A stretch of 64,000 nucleotides of DNA from ZC4RG30 sp039932715. GTDB taxonomy: Bacteria > Pseudomonadota > Gammaproteobacteria > Steroidobacterales > Steroidobacteraceae. Shown piece after piece: positions 42,634-50,520 of this stretch. Position 1 is the first letter of the stretch; each line of letters opens with the position of its first letter. A program made the position numbers and the translations under genes. The notes beneath the pieces are model-generated. The model was not told where the DNA came from, did no database searches, and saw only the letters and a list, made by a program, of their open reading frames with translations. The stretch lies in NCBI GenBank assembly GCA_039932715.1, contig JBDTPN010000012.1:19079-83078 (forward strand), in the 5' to 3' direction.

Positions 42634-44054
42634 GGCAGATCGGCCAGCACTGTGCGCATTTCCAGGGCCACATCCGTTGCTGCAATACCGCGTATTCCGC
42701 TGCGTGCGCAATTGTCGCCCGCAGTGGCATGCGCGAAAACTGCCGCCAGGGCGGCCAGGAACGGATCGCATCCCTGCGCCAGGATTCCGGCAATCGCCCC
42801 GCCCAGCACATCGCCCATGCCCGGCACCGACATGCCCGGGTTGCCGCGGTCACAGATCCGCGGCGTTTCGGTGGCGCACCCCACCAGAGTGTTGGCGCCC
42901 TTGAGCACCATGGTTCCACCGCGCTGCTGACACAGGGTTTGCAGCGCCAGCATGCGGTCGACCTGCACGTCAGCCGTGCTGACGTGCAACAGCCGCGCGG
43001 CCTCTGCCGGATGCGGCGTGAGTATCCAGTGATCATCTCGCTGCCGACTCACTCCTTCGGCAATCAGGTTGAGCGCATCGGCATCCACGACCAGACGCGC
43101 CCGGGCAGTGATCTGTGCAAGTGTGGTGGTCAACACCTGGCGCGCCCAGTCGTCGCGCCCCAGTCCGGGGCCAATGAGCACCACATCCGCGCCGGCAATG
43201 GCACTGCCCACATCGCTGCCATCAGAAATGGCATGAAACATCAGCTCAGGCCGTGTGCCGACAACCTGCAGATGCTCAGGCCTGCTGGCCACAGTGACCA
43301 GTCCTGCGCCCACGCGCAGTGCGGCTTCGGCTGCCAGGCGCACCGCGCCCGGCATGCCAATGCCACCCCCGACGATCACAACCTTGCCGAACTGGCCTTT
43401 GTGGCCCTGGCGCGGCCGCGGCGGCAGCGCCCGCGCCAGGTCCGCATCCGTGAGCCTTATCAGAGCGGGACCAATGTCATTTCCCACGGCTGCCTCAAGA
43501 CCCCTTTCCAGCAAGGGTTCGAACAGCAATTGACCTGCGTAATCCTGACCATCGCCAATGAACAATCCCTGCTTGAGCGCAATGAAGGTGATGGTGGCGG
43601 CGGCACGCACCGCCGGAGATGCCCGGCCAGTGTCGGGGTGCAGTCCGGACGGCAGGTCAATGGAAAGCACGGGCAGGCCCGCAGAATTGATCGCCTCGAT
43701 GGTAGCGACCATGCCCGCCGAGAGTGGCGCGCGCATGCCAATGCCCAGCAGCGCGTCGACGATGAGTTCACATCCCTGCAGCTGGGTTCGCAGATCACTG
43801 TCCGCGGACAACACACGCACAGCCATTCCCTGCTGTTGCGCAAGGCACGCCACCACATGGCCGTCACCGCCGTTGTTGCCGCCACCGCAAACCACGGCAA
43901 TGGATTTCACTGCGGGCCATCGCGCGCGCAGGCAGGCATAGGCCGCGGCACCGGCGCGCTGCATCAGCGCGGATTCCGACGTGCCGGCGGCGACCAGCCG
44001 GCCCTCGAGTTGCCGCACCTGGGCGGCCGAATACAGCTGCGGCGGGAGCTTCAT
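42630..44054 (-). CDS. nnr: bifunctional NAD(P)H-hydrate epimerase / ADP-dependent dehydratase
   Basis: Fused repair enzyme of 474 residues. The N-terminal YjeF_N epimerase domain (to about 210) has VVCGGGNNGGDGHVVA and ELIVDALLGIGMRAPLS and interconverts the R and S forms of damaged NAD(P)HX. The C-terminal carbohydrate-kinase-like dehydratase domain (about 220-470) has GKVVIVGGGIGMPGAVRLA, VLIGPGLGRDDW, LTPHPAEAARL and the catalytic GMSVPGMGDVLGGAIAG. Both halves look complete. It is divergent from queG, with 23 bases between starts, and coupled to tsaE downstream. Confidence 0.97.
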   Translation of the reverse strand: MKLPPQLYSAAQVRQLEGRLVAAGTSESALMQRAGAAAYACLRARWPAVKSIAVVCGGGNNGGDGHVVACLAQQQGMAVRVLSADSDLRTQLQGCELIVDALLGIGMRAPLSAGMVATIEAINSAGLPVLSIDLPSGLHPDTGRASPAVRAAATITFIALKQGLFIGDGQDYAGQLLFEPLLERGLEAAVGNDIGPALIRLTDADLARALPPRPRQGHKGQFGKVVIVGGGIGMPGAVRLAAEAALRVGAGLVTVASRPEHLQVVGTRPELMFHAISDGSDVGSAIAGADVVLIGPGLGRDDWARQVLTTTLAQITARARLVVDADALNLIAEGVSRQRDDHWILTPHPAEAARLLHVSTADVQVDRMLALQTLCQQRGGTMVLKGANTLVGCATETPRICDRGNPGMSVPGMGDVLGGAIAGILAQGCDPFLAALAAVFAHATAGDNCARSGIRGIAATDVALEMRTVLADLP

Positions 44055-44077
44055 TGACCTTCAGTATACTGGTGCAG

Positions 44078-45136
44078 ATGACACCACATCTCTCCCGCAG
44101 CGATCTCACGCAGCTCGCCGCTGCACAGGGATTTGCCGCTGTTGGCGTCACCGGCATCGACTTGCCGCAGGACGAGGCCTTCCTGATGAAATGGCTGGAA
44201 CGCGGCTTTCATGGCGAGATGGGATATATGTCGCGTCATGGCACGCTGCGTTCGCGCCCCGCGCAACTGACGCCGGGAACATTGCGCGTGATCAGTGCAC
44301 GCATGGATTACTGGCCCGAGGATGCCGCCGCACCCCAGCCGGTGCTCGAAGATCCGGCGCTGGGCTATATCTCGCGCTATGCATTGGGTCGTGACTACCA
44401 CCGGGTCATCCGGCCCGCGCTGGCGCGCCTGGCGGAAGCCATTGCCGCGCGCATTCCCCATCAATATCGCGTGTTCGTGGATTCCGGCCCGGTGCTGGAA
44501 AAAGCCATCGCACGCAATGCCGGCCTGGGCTGGATAGGAAAACACACCAACCTCATCGCCGCGGATGCAGGTTCGTATTTCTTCCTGGGCGAAATCCTCA
44601 CCGATCTGCCGTTACCGATGGACGAACCGGCCACCGCGCACTGCGGCAGTTGCACCGCCTGCATTCCCGCCTGCCCCACCCAGGCCATAGTGGGACCACA
44701 GCAGCTGGATGCACGACGTTGCATCTCATACCTGACCATCGAGTTGCGCGGTGCGATTCCCGAGGAGCTGCGACCCGCCATCGGCAATCGCATCTACGGC
44801 TGTGATGATTGCCAGCTGGTGTGTCCGTGGAACAAGTTCGCGCGCGCCGCCAGTCACCCCGACTTCAAGGTGCGTCACGGGCTGGATGCGCCGCGATTGG
44901 TGGACCTGCTGGCAATGACACCAGAGCAGTTCGAGATGACGTTCGAAGGATCAGCCATCCGCCGCATTGGCCACGAAGCCTTTGTGCGCAATGTTGCCGT
45001 GGCGCTGGGCAACGGGCCGGCGGATGACATTGCCATCAAGGCGCTGCAGCAGCGGCGGGAAGACCCCTCGGCATTGATTGCCGAGCACGTGAACTGGGCC
45101 CTCAGGCGCCTGCAACACCAGGCAACGGCACCCTGA
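44078..45136 (+). CDS. queG: epoxyqueuosine reductase
   Basis: Cobalamin- and iron-sulfur-dependent enzyme of 352 residues that performs the last step of queuosine synthesis in tRNA. The N-terminal DUF1730 segment (FLMKWLERGFHGEMGYMSR) and SGPVLEKAIARNAGLGWIGK bind cobalamin; two [4Fe-4S] clusters are given by CGSCTACIPACPTQAI and GCDDCQLVCPWNKFA. A C-terminal HEAT-like segment (IRRIGHEAFVRNVAVALGN) reads the tRNA. ATG 44078 is preferred over an upstream TTG. It is divergent from nnr exactly as in E. coli, and its last 35 bases overlap the convergent panC. Confidence 0.96.
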   Translation: MTPHLSRSDLTQLAAAQGFAAVGVTGIDLPQDEAFLMKWLERGFHGEMGYMSRHGTLRSRPAQLTPGTLRVISARMDYWPEDAAAPQPVLEDPALGYISRYALGRDYHRVIRPALARLAEAIAARIPHQYRVFVDSGPVLEKAIARNAGLGWIGKHTNLIAADAGSYFFLGEILTDLPLPMDEPATAHCGSCTACIPACPTQAIVGPQQLDARRCISYLTIELRGAIPEELRPAIGNRIYGCDDCQLVCPWNKFARAASHPDFKVRHGLDAPRLVDLLAMTPEQFEMTFEGSAIRRIGHEAFVRNVAVALGNGPADDIAIKALQQRREDPSALIAEHVNWALRRLQHQATAP

Positions 45137-45965
45137 GGTTGTCGATGAGTCGGGCCTTGCCCAAACGCGCTGCGGCCAACACCACGATCTCGCGCGTGGC
45201 CGCATCCGGCGCCATCAATGTGGCTGCATCACGCAGCGCAAAGTAATCCGGCTGCATCCCGGCCGCGCGCAGGGTCGCCGCGCCCTGCGCCTCGAGCAGG
45301 GAATAGTCGCGCTGACCGGCGGCAATCTGTTCGGTCGCTTCCTGCAGCGCAGCGTATATCTGCGGCGCAGTGGCGCGATCCGCGGCCGACAGGTAGCGAT
45401 TGCGCGAACTCATGGCCAGGCCATCCGGTCCACGCACCGTTGGAGCTGCCACGATCTGCACCGGCAGATCAAGATCCGCAGTCATGCGCCGGATGATGGC
45501 CAGCTGCTGGTAGTCCTTCTCGCCGAATACGGCCACGTCGGGCTGCACGATGCCGAACAGTTTGGCCACGACAGTGGCCACACCATCGAAATGCCCGGGT
45601 CGCACTGCCCCGCACAGGATCTGTGACAGTGAAGGAACACTGACGCGCGTGGCGCTCTGCCTGCCATCTGGATAAATCTCGTCCACCCCCGGCAGGAACA
45701 GCAGGTCGCAGGCACCGGCAAGCAGCTTGCTGTCATCGTCCGGGGTGCGCGGATAGCGCTCGAAATCCTCACCCGGCCCGAACTGCAAAGGGTTGACGAA
45801 CACACTGGCAATCACCCGATCAGCGCTTTGACGCGCGGCCACCAGCAGGCTCATGTGCCCATCATGCAGGCTGCCCATGGTGGGCACGAAGCCAATGCGA
45901 TCCCCCTGCGCGCGCCAGTCACGAACCTGTGCACGCAATGCGCTGATGCGCTCGATGGTGATCAT
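45102..45965 (-). CDS. panC: pantothenate synthetase
   Basis: Enzyme of 287 residues that condenses pantoate and beta-alanine with ATP. Signatures are FVPTMGSLHDGHMSLL with the HxGH-type nucleotide motif, SVFVNPLQFGPGEDFERYPR, VFGEKDYQQLAIIRRM and MSSRNRYLS carrying the KMSKS-like loop. ATG 45965 is one codon after a GTG at 45968. It is 16 bases downstream of panB and presumably co-transcribed. Its 3' end overlaps convergent queG by 35 bases, so the last residues of both proteins are encoded by both strands. Confidence 0.97.
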   Translation of the reverse strand: MITIERISALRAQVRDWRAQGDRIGFVPTMGSLHDGHMSLLVAARQSADRVIASVFVNPLQFGPGEDFERYPRTPDDDSKLLAGACDLLFLPGVDEIYPDGRQSATRVSVPSLSQILCGAVRPGHFDGVATVVAKLFGIVQPDVAVFGEKDYQQLAIIRRMTADLDLPVQIVAAPTVRGPDGLAMSSRNRYLSAADRATAPQIYAALQEATEQIAAGQRDYSLLEAQGAATLRAAGMQPDYFALRDAATLMAPDAATREIVVLAAARLGKARLIDNLRVPLPGVAGA

Positions 45966-45981
45966 CACGCGCGGCCGGTCA

Positions 45982-46812
45982 TCAGGAAAAGCTGTGCTCG
46001 GGTGCCGGGTATGCGTGCGACTTCACTGCGGCAACATATCCTTTGATCGCCGCCAGCGGGGAATCCACACCGGCCATGAAGTTGCGCACGAAGCGCGGCT
46101 TGCGGCCGCTGGTGATATCGAGGATGTCGTACAGCACCTGGATCTGGCCGCCGGTGGCCGGACCGGCACCGATGCCAATCACCGGCACATCCAGTGCCTC
46201 GGTAATGGCTGCGCCCAGCGCATTGGGAATGCATTCCAGCAGCACGATGTCGGCACCCGCGGACTGCAAGTCGCGCGCTTCCGTGAGGATGAGTTCGGCC
46301 GCCGCCTGTTCGCGGCCCTGCACGCGAAACCCGCCGGTCTTGTGCACTGACTGGGGCTTGAGGCCCAGGTGGGCGCACACAGCAATGTCGTGGCCAGCCA
46401 GGAATTCCACAATGCGCAACTGTTCAGCGCCGCTTTCCAGCTTCACCATGCGCGCTCCCCCTTCCTGCATCAGGCGCACGGAGTTGGATAACGCCTGCTC
46501 GCGCGAGGTATAGCTCATGAACGGCAGGTCGGCCATCAGGAAGGGCCGATGCAGGCCGCGGACCACGGCGCGCGTGTGATAAATGATGTCGTCCACTGTC
46601 ACCGGCACTGTGGTGTCGTGTCCCTGGATCACCATGCCCAGCGAATCACCCACCAGCACCATGTCGACATCGGCTTCATCCAGCAACACCGCAAAGCTGG
46701 CGTCATAACAAGTCAGCGCTGCGATAGGCACGCCTTCTGCGCGCATTTTCTGCAGCGTGGTCAGGGTCACGGGTGGGCGCGCCGAATCGCGCAATTGCAG
46801 CTGGGTGTACAT
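45982..46812 (-). CDS. panB: 3-methyl-2-oxobutanoate hydroxymethyltransferase
   Basis: TIM-barrel enzyme of 276 residues that makes ketopantoate from alpha-ketoisovalerate and methylene-tetrahydrofolate. Family segments are IAALTCYDASFAVLLDEADV, VLVGDSLGMVIQGHDTT, ADLPFMSY, LGLKPQSVHKTGGFRVQGR and VIGIGAGPATGGQIQVLYD; the Asp residues that bind magnesium are in place. It sits 15 bases downstream of the deoxynucleoside kinase gene and just before panC, forming the standard pantothenate pair. Confidence 0.97.
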   Translation of the reverse strand: MYTQLQLRDSARPPVTLTTLQKMRAEGVPIAALTCYDASFAVLLDEADVDMVLVGDSLGMVIQGHDTTVPVTVDDIIYHTRAVVRGLHRPFLMADLPFMSYTSREQALSNSVRLMQEGGARMVKLESGAEQLRIVEFLAGHDIAVCAHLGLKPQSVHKTGGFRVQGREQAAAELILTEARDLQSAGADIVLLECIPNALGAAITEALDVPVIGIGAGPATGGQIQVLYDILDITSGRKPRFVRNFMAGVDSPLAAIKGYVAAVKSHAYPAPEHSFS

Positions 46813-46827
46813 GGGGAAAGCTTGCGG

Positions 46828-47478
46828 CTAAAGGCCCCGGTGGCGCAACGGGTTGTAGTAAAGCCGCCCCCGCACCACCTTGCCAATCTGGGCCAGCAGC
46901 TCCTCGTAATCCGCTTCCTGGGTGATAGGGTCAAAACTCGCGGCATTGACGATCAACAACGGGCTGGCTTCATAACCGTGAAAGAAGCGCGCGTAGGCCT
47001 CATTGAGGCGCGTGAGGTAACCCCGATCAATCAGGCTTTCGTGCGCGATGCCACGACGTGCGACCCGGTCCATCAGCACATCCACCGGGGCCTGCAGATA
47101 GATCACCAGCTCAGGCACCGGGGCGTCGATGGCCAGCCGCTCATGAACCTGTCGGTATAGCCCGTATTCCTCGTCATCCAGAATAAGCCGTGCGAACAGA
47201 TCGTCCTTGGCGAACAGGTAATCGGCGACCCGCACGCTGCCAAACAGGTCCTGCTGTTTGAGCGCTGCCTGCTGCTGGGCGCGCTGGAACAGGAAATACA
47301 GCTGCGCCGGCAATGCGCCAACGCGTGGATTGCGATAGAAGCGCTCGAGGAAAGGATTCTCGGCAGCCTGCTCGAGCACCAACTCCGCACCCAGCGTGGT
47401 GGCCAGCTTGCGCGCCAGGCTGGTCTTGCCGACGCCGATGGCGCCTTCCACCACGATGTAGCGATGTGCCGCGCTCAT
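46828..47478 (-). CDS. deoxynucleoside kinase family protein
   Basis: Protein of 216 residues of the dNK/thymidine-kinase-2-like family, which phosphorylates deoxynucleosides for salvage. The P-loop is VEGAIGVGKTSLARKL; the family Glu-rich helix is AAENPFLERFYRNP; the segment YLFAKDDLFARLIL resembles the substrate-specificity helix, and DRGYLTRLNEAYARFF near residue 150 matches the lid region. Genes of this type commonly stand between folK and panB in gammaproteobacteria, as here. Its ATG overlaps the folK stop by four bases. The preferred nucleoside cannot be predicted. Confidence 0.92.
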   Translation of the reverse strand: MSAAHRYIVVEGAIGVGKTSLARKLATTLGAELVLEQAAENPFLERFYRNPRVGALPAQLYFLFQRAQQQAALKQQDLFGSVRVADYLFAKDDLFARLILDDEEYGLYRQVHERLAIDAPVPELVIYLQAPVDVLMDRVARRGIAHESLIDRGYLTRLNEAYARFFHGYEASPLLIVNAASFDPITQEADYEELLAQIGKVVRGRLYYNPLRHRGL

Positions 47479-47978
47479 TCGTCGCTGCGCTCCACAATGG
47501 CCTCTATGCCCGTATCGGGCAGATCGTGAAGCAGCTGCGCCACGCGACCGACTCCGGGAACCAACAGGTCAGGTGCCACATCTGCCAATGGCGCCAGCAC
47601 AAAACCGCGCTGGGCGATGCCCGGATGCGGAACCTCCAGCGATTCAGTCTTGATGGTGCGATCAGCGAACACCAGCAGGTCGAGATCCAGCGTGCGCGGT
47701 CCCCAACGTTCCGCGCGACGGCGGCCCTGCGCCGTCTCCAGGTTGCGCAATGCATCCAGCAGTTTCTCCGGCGCCATCTGCGTAAGCACACCGGCCACCG
47801 CGTTGATGAAATCGCCCTGCTGCACCGGTCCGAAGGGACGCGTGCGGTACAGGCGTGAACGGGCGACCAGCAGGGATTCAGGCAACGAGGCCAGCGCCTG
47901 GAACGCGCCGCGAACCTGTTGTTGCGGGTCGTCCAGGTTGCTGCCGATGCCTATGTAGGCCGGCAACCACGCGGTCAT
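47475..47978 (-). CDS. folK: 2-amino-4-hydroxy-6-hydroxymethyldihydropteridine diphosphokinase
   Basis: Folate-pathway enzyme of 167 residues that transfers pyrophosphate from ATP to hydroxymethyldihydropterin. Motifs are AYIGIGSNLDDPQQQV, SRLYRTRPFGPVQQGDFINA, and the metal-binding RWGPRTLDLDLLVF followed by VPHPGIAQRGFVLAPLAD. The ATG at 47978 overlaps the pcnB stop (ATGA), and the longer open frame upstream belongs to pcnB in another frame. The pcnB-folK pair is the usual gammaproteobacterial arrangement. Confidence 0.97.
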   Translation of the reverse strand: MTAWLPAYIGIGSNLDDPQQQVRGAFQALASLPESLLVARSRLYRTRPFGPVQQGDFINAVAGVLTQMAPEKLLDALRNLETAQGRRRAERWGPRTLDLDLLVFADRTIKTESLEVPHPGIAQRGFVLAPLADVAPDLLVPGVGRVAQLLHDLPDTGIEAIVERSDE

Positions 47979-49450
47979 GGGGAAGCTGCGGGGGGACGAC
48001 GCCGGCGGCGTGGACGACGGCTTCTGCTTGCACCGCCCTGCTGCTGGCCTTGCGAGCGCTCCAGCGCTTCTACTGCTTCCTGGCGCTGCTGCGGAGAGAT
48101 TTCCTGCAGCTGTGTCCACCACTGCGCGACATCCTGCGGTGCCATGCCAACCTGGGCACGCAGCAGCAGCAGGTCAAATGCCGCACGAAATCTTGCCTGT
48201 TCCAGCATGCGCAGCGCACGCCGGCCACGCGGATGCTCCAGCTGCGGCTGTAGTGCATACATGTCGCGCACACCGAACGCGAAGCGTTTGGGAATGGTCA
48301 CCCGCTGGTGCGCATCGCGCAGCGCTGCATCGCAGGCCTCCAGAATCGTACCCACATCGCCCCAACGCTCCTGCGGTTGCTTTTCTATGTAGGCCGCGAT
48401 GGGCCCATACAACAGCAGGGTGAACAGGAATGTGGGGGTCACGGCCTTGCCCGCAGCCACGCGCGCATCGGTGTTGGCCAGGCCCGCAACCAGCAGCTTT
48501 TCAACCAGGCTGCCCGGATGCTGCGCAAGGTAACGGTCCACGCCTGGATAAAGCACGGCCAGCAAGCCGCGACGCCGCAGCACGGCCAGCGAACGTTCGC
48601 CGTGCCCGGTCAGGAACAGCTTCAGGGTTTCGTCGAACAGGCGCGCTGCCGGCACTTGCGTCAGCAGGTGACGCACTTCATTGATGGGCGCTTCGGTGCC
48701 CGGATCCAGCGTGAAGCCAAGCTTTGCCTCGAAGCGGGCCGCGCGCAGCATGCGCACCGGGTCTTCGCGATAGCGCTGCTCGGGATCGCCGATCAGTTTG
48801 AGGCGGCGCGCGGCAATGTCTTGCATGCCACCCACGTAGTCCCAGATCGAGAAATCCTCGATGTTGTAATACAGCGCGTTGCAGGTGAAATCGCGTCGCC
48901 AGACGTCTTCTTCTACCGTGCCGTATGTATTGTCGCGCAGGATGCGTCCCTGACCATCCAGCACGCGATCCACATCATCTTCAGGCTCGTCTGCGAAAGC
49001 CGCCTCGGCGTCGGCTTCGGCCTGCGCGTCAATCACATCGGCATCCTCGCTGGCGCCTACTTCCGGCAGGATGTCCGGATCGTCGTCAGGCTCCTCGCCC
49101 TGCGAGGGTGCGCTGGCGGCGCGGAAGGTGGCCACCTCGATGATGTCGCGACCGAAAAACACATGCGCCAACCGGAATCGCCGCCCTATCAGGCGGCAGT
49201 TGCGGAACAGGCGCTTGACCTCGTCGGGCCGCGCGCTGGTGGCCACATCGAAATCCTTGGGCTCCACGTCCAGCATCAGATCGCGCAGGCAGCCGCCCAC
49301 CAGAAACGCCTGGTACCCCCCCTCGCGCAGCTTGTAAAGCACGCGCAGGGCATTGGGCGAGACATGCTGCCTCGATATCGGGTGTTCGGCGCGGGGAATG
49401 ACGCGCGGCGTCCCCGGGAGGGGAGCGCCTGAATCAGGCTCGGAATTCAA
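47975..49450 (-). CDS. pcnB: polynucleotide adenylyltransferase (poly(A) polymerase I)
   Basis: Class II nucleotidyltransferase of 491 residues that adds 3' A tails to RNA and speeds decay. The active site is AFLVGGCLRDLMLDVEPKDFDVAT; DNTYGTVEEDVWRRDFTCNALYY and RMLRAARFEAKLGFTL are conserved, and the C-terminus is very basic (SRSRRPRRRRRPP), as usual for RNA binding. Odd: an acidic insertion of about 55 residues (roughly 115-170, rich in Asp, Glu and Ala) splits the head domain between VATFRA and GRILRDNTYGT. The start appears to be TTG (49450), since no ATG lies before the conserved VIPRAEHPISR. It is divergent from tRNA-Glu. Confidence 0.95.
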   Translation of the reverse strand: MNSEPDSGAPLPGTPRVIPRAEHPISRQHVSPNALRVLYKLREGGYQAFLVGGCLRDLMLDVEPKDFDVATSARPDEVKRLFRNCRLIGRRFRLAHVFFGRDIIEVATFRAASAPSQGEEPDDDPDILPEVGASEDADVIDAQAEADAEAAFADEPEDDVDRVLDGQGRILRDNTYGTVEEDVWRRDFTCNALYYNIEDFSIWDYVGGMQDIAARRLKLIGDPEQRYREDPVRMLRAARFEAKLGFTLDPGTEAPINEVRHLLTQVPAARLFDETLKLFLTGHGERSLAVLRRRGLLAVLYPGVDRYLAQHPGSLVEKLLVAGLANTDARVAAGKAVTPTFLFTLLLYGPIAAYIEKQPQERWGDVGTILEACDAALRDAHQRVTIPKRFAFGVRDMYALQPQLEHPRGRRALRMLEQARFRAAFDLLLLRAQVGMAPQDVAQWWTQLQEISPQQRQEAVEALERSQGQQQGGASRSRRPRRRRRPPAASP

Positions 49451-49477
49451 GGCAGTAGGTCCAGGACAGCGTGAAGC

Positions 49478-49505
49478 TTGAGCTAGGGAAGTGGACGCCT
49501 ATAAT
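49478..49505 (+). promoter_or_regulatory. sigma-70 promoter of tRNA-Glu(CTC)
   Basis: A TTGAGC -35 box (49478-49483), a 16-base spacer and a perfect TATAAT -10 box (49500-49505) precede a GC-only stretch that would form the discriminator. Transcription would start near 49512, about 24 bases before the tRNA. A GC-rich discriminator is typical of stable-RNA promoters under stringent control (established for rRNA and tRNA promoters; inference here). Confidence 0.75.
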
Positions 49506-49535
49506 ACCGCGCCGCGGCCAGCCCGCGGCTATAAC

Positions 49536-49611
49536 GCTCCCTTCGTCTAGAGGCCCAGGACATAGCCCTCTCAAGGCTAGTACACCGGTTCGAATCCGGT
49601 AGGGAGCGCCA
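49536..49611 (+). tRNA. tRNA-Glu (anticodon CTC)
   Basis: A 76-base cloverleaf: acceptor stem GCTCCCT paired with AGGGAGC, D-arm in CGTCTAGAGGCCCAGGA, anticodon stem TAGCC/GGCTA with loop CTCTCAA giving anticodon CTC (reads GAG), T-arm ACCGG-TTCGAAT-CCGGT, discriminator G and an encoded CCA. It stands alone between pcnB and a dioxygenase gene on the opposite strand. Confidence 0.95.
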
Positions 49612-49638
49612 TTTTATCGACTTCGGGATTCCGGACCG

Positions 49639-50499
49639 CTAGGCCTTCCGCAAGCTGAAGTCGTAGTTCACCGTATAGAACGGCACGTCCTTGACCGTGC
49701 CGTCCGGCGCCTTGCCCGCGTCGTGGCGCTTGAAATTCGTCACCAGCGAGTCCTTTACGCCGAATACCGCGTCGGATTCCAGGTACTGGCTGCCTGCTGC
49801 GAAAAGATGCGTGGTGATGGGGTGATGCCCTGGCGCGGAGACGATCATATGGATGTGACCAGGCCGCATGGGGTGACGCCCCATCTTGCGCAGCATTACC
49901 CCCACCGGGCCATCGGTGGGCACCGGGTAATATTCGGGGCGAATTGACCAGAAGCTGTAACGTCCTTCAGCGTCGGTGCGGATCCGCCCGCGCGCCTTCA
50001 TTCCTACATCCTCTTCCATCTGCATGTCGTAGGTGCCCTCCCCGTCGCCGGACCAGATGTCCAGCAATGCGCCTGCGATGGGTGTGCCAGCGTCATTGAG
50101 CACGCGGCCGCTGTACCGGGTCGGATCACCCTTTACGCCAACGGCAAGGTTTGCGTCGGCGGGCAGTTCGGGCGCGCCCTCCCAGTAGTACGGCCCCAGC
50201 ACCGTGGAATCCGAGGTGCCGCCCGCGGCCGGATGATTGAGCGTGATCACGAGAATCGAAATGCCCAGGGTGTCGGACAGGAGTATGAATTCCTGGCGCT
50301 TCTCGGTGCAGGTCTTGCCCACCTCGGTGAGAAACAACAATGCGTTGATCCACTCGGCATCGGTGAGTTTGACCTCACGTACAAAGTCATGCAGATGAGT
50401 GATCAGTGAAGTCATCACCTTCTTGAACCGCGGATCGTCGCAGTCCGCCATCCGCGCAATCACTGCCTGCGTAACGCTCTTTTCGTCGAATTCGCGCAT
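49639..50499 (-). CDS. intradiol ring-cleavage dioxygenase (catechol / hydroxyquinol 1,2-dioxygenase type)
   Basis: Non-haem Fe(III) dioxygenase of 286 residues that opens catechol-type rings between the two hydroxyls. An N-terminal helical dioxygenase_N domain (about 1-110) mediates dimerisation. The catalytic barrel holds TVLGPYYWEGAPEL, LLDIWSGDGEGTYDMQ, YSFWSIRPEYYPVPTDGPVG and RPGHIHMIVSAPGH, which supply the two Tyr and two His iron ligands. The Shine-Dalgarno sequence AGGGGG precedes the ATG. The family includes catechol, chlorocatechol and hydroxyquinol 1,2-dioxygenases; the overall make-up slightly favours hydroxyquinol. Neighbours are tRNA-Glu and the molybdenum-cofactor gene 21 bases upstream, which may share its transcript. 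Confidence 0.92.
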   Translation of the reverse strand: MREFDEKSVTQAVIARMADCDDPRFKKVMTSLITHLHDFVREVKLTDAEWINALLFLTEVGKTCTEKRQEFILLSDTLGISILVITLNHPAAGGTSDSTVLGPYYWEGAPELPADANLAVGVKGDPTRYSGRVLNDAGTPIAGALLDIWSGDGEGTYDMQMEEDVGMKARGRIRTDAEGRYSFWSIRPEYYPVPTDGPVGVMLRKMGRHPMRPGHIHMIVSAPGHHPITTHLFAAGSQYLESDAVFGVKDSLVTNFKRHDAGKAPDGTVKDVPFYTVNYDFSLRKA

Positions 50500-50520
50500 C
50501 TTGCCCCCTGACTTTATTAA

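Noticed and set aside
42729..44057. 442-residue open frame opposite nnr
   Set aside because: Antisense shadow of the complete bifunctional nnr gene; no recognisable family.
49536..49611. Attachment site of an integrated element at tRNA-Glu
   Set aside because: No integrase gene and no direct repeat of the tRNA 3' end were seen within the window, so an integrated element is not supported.
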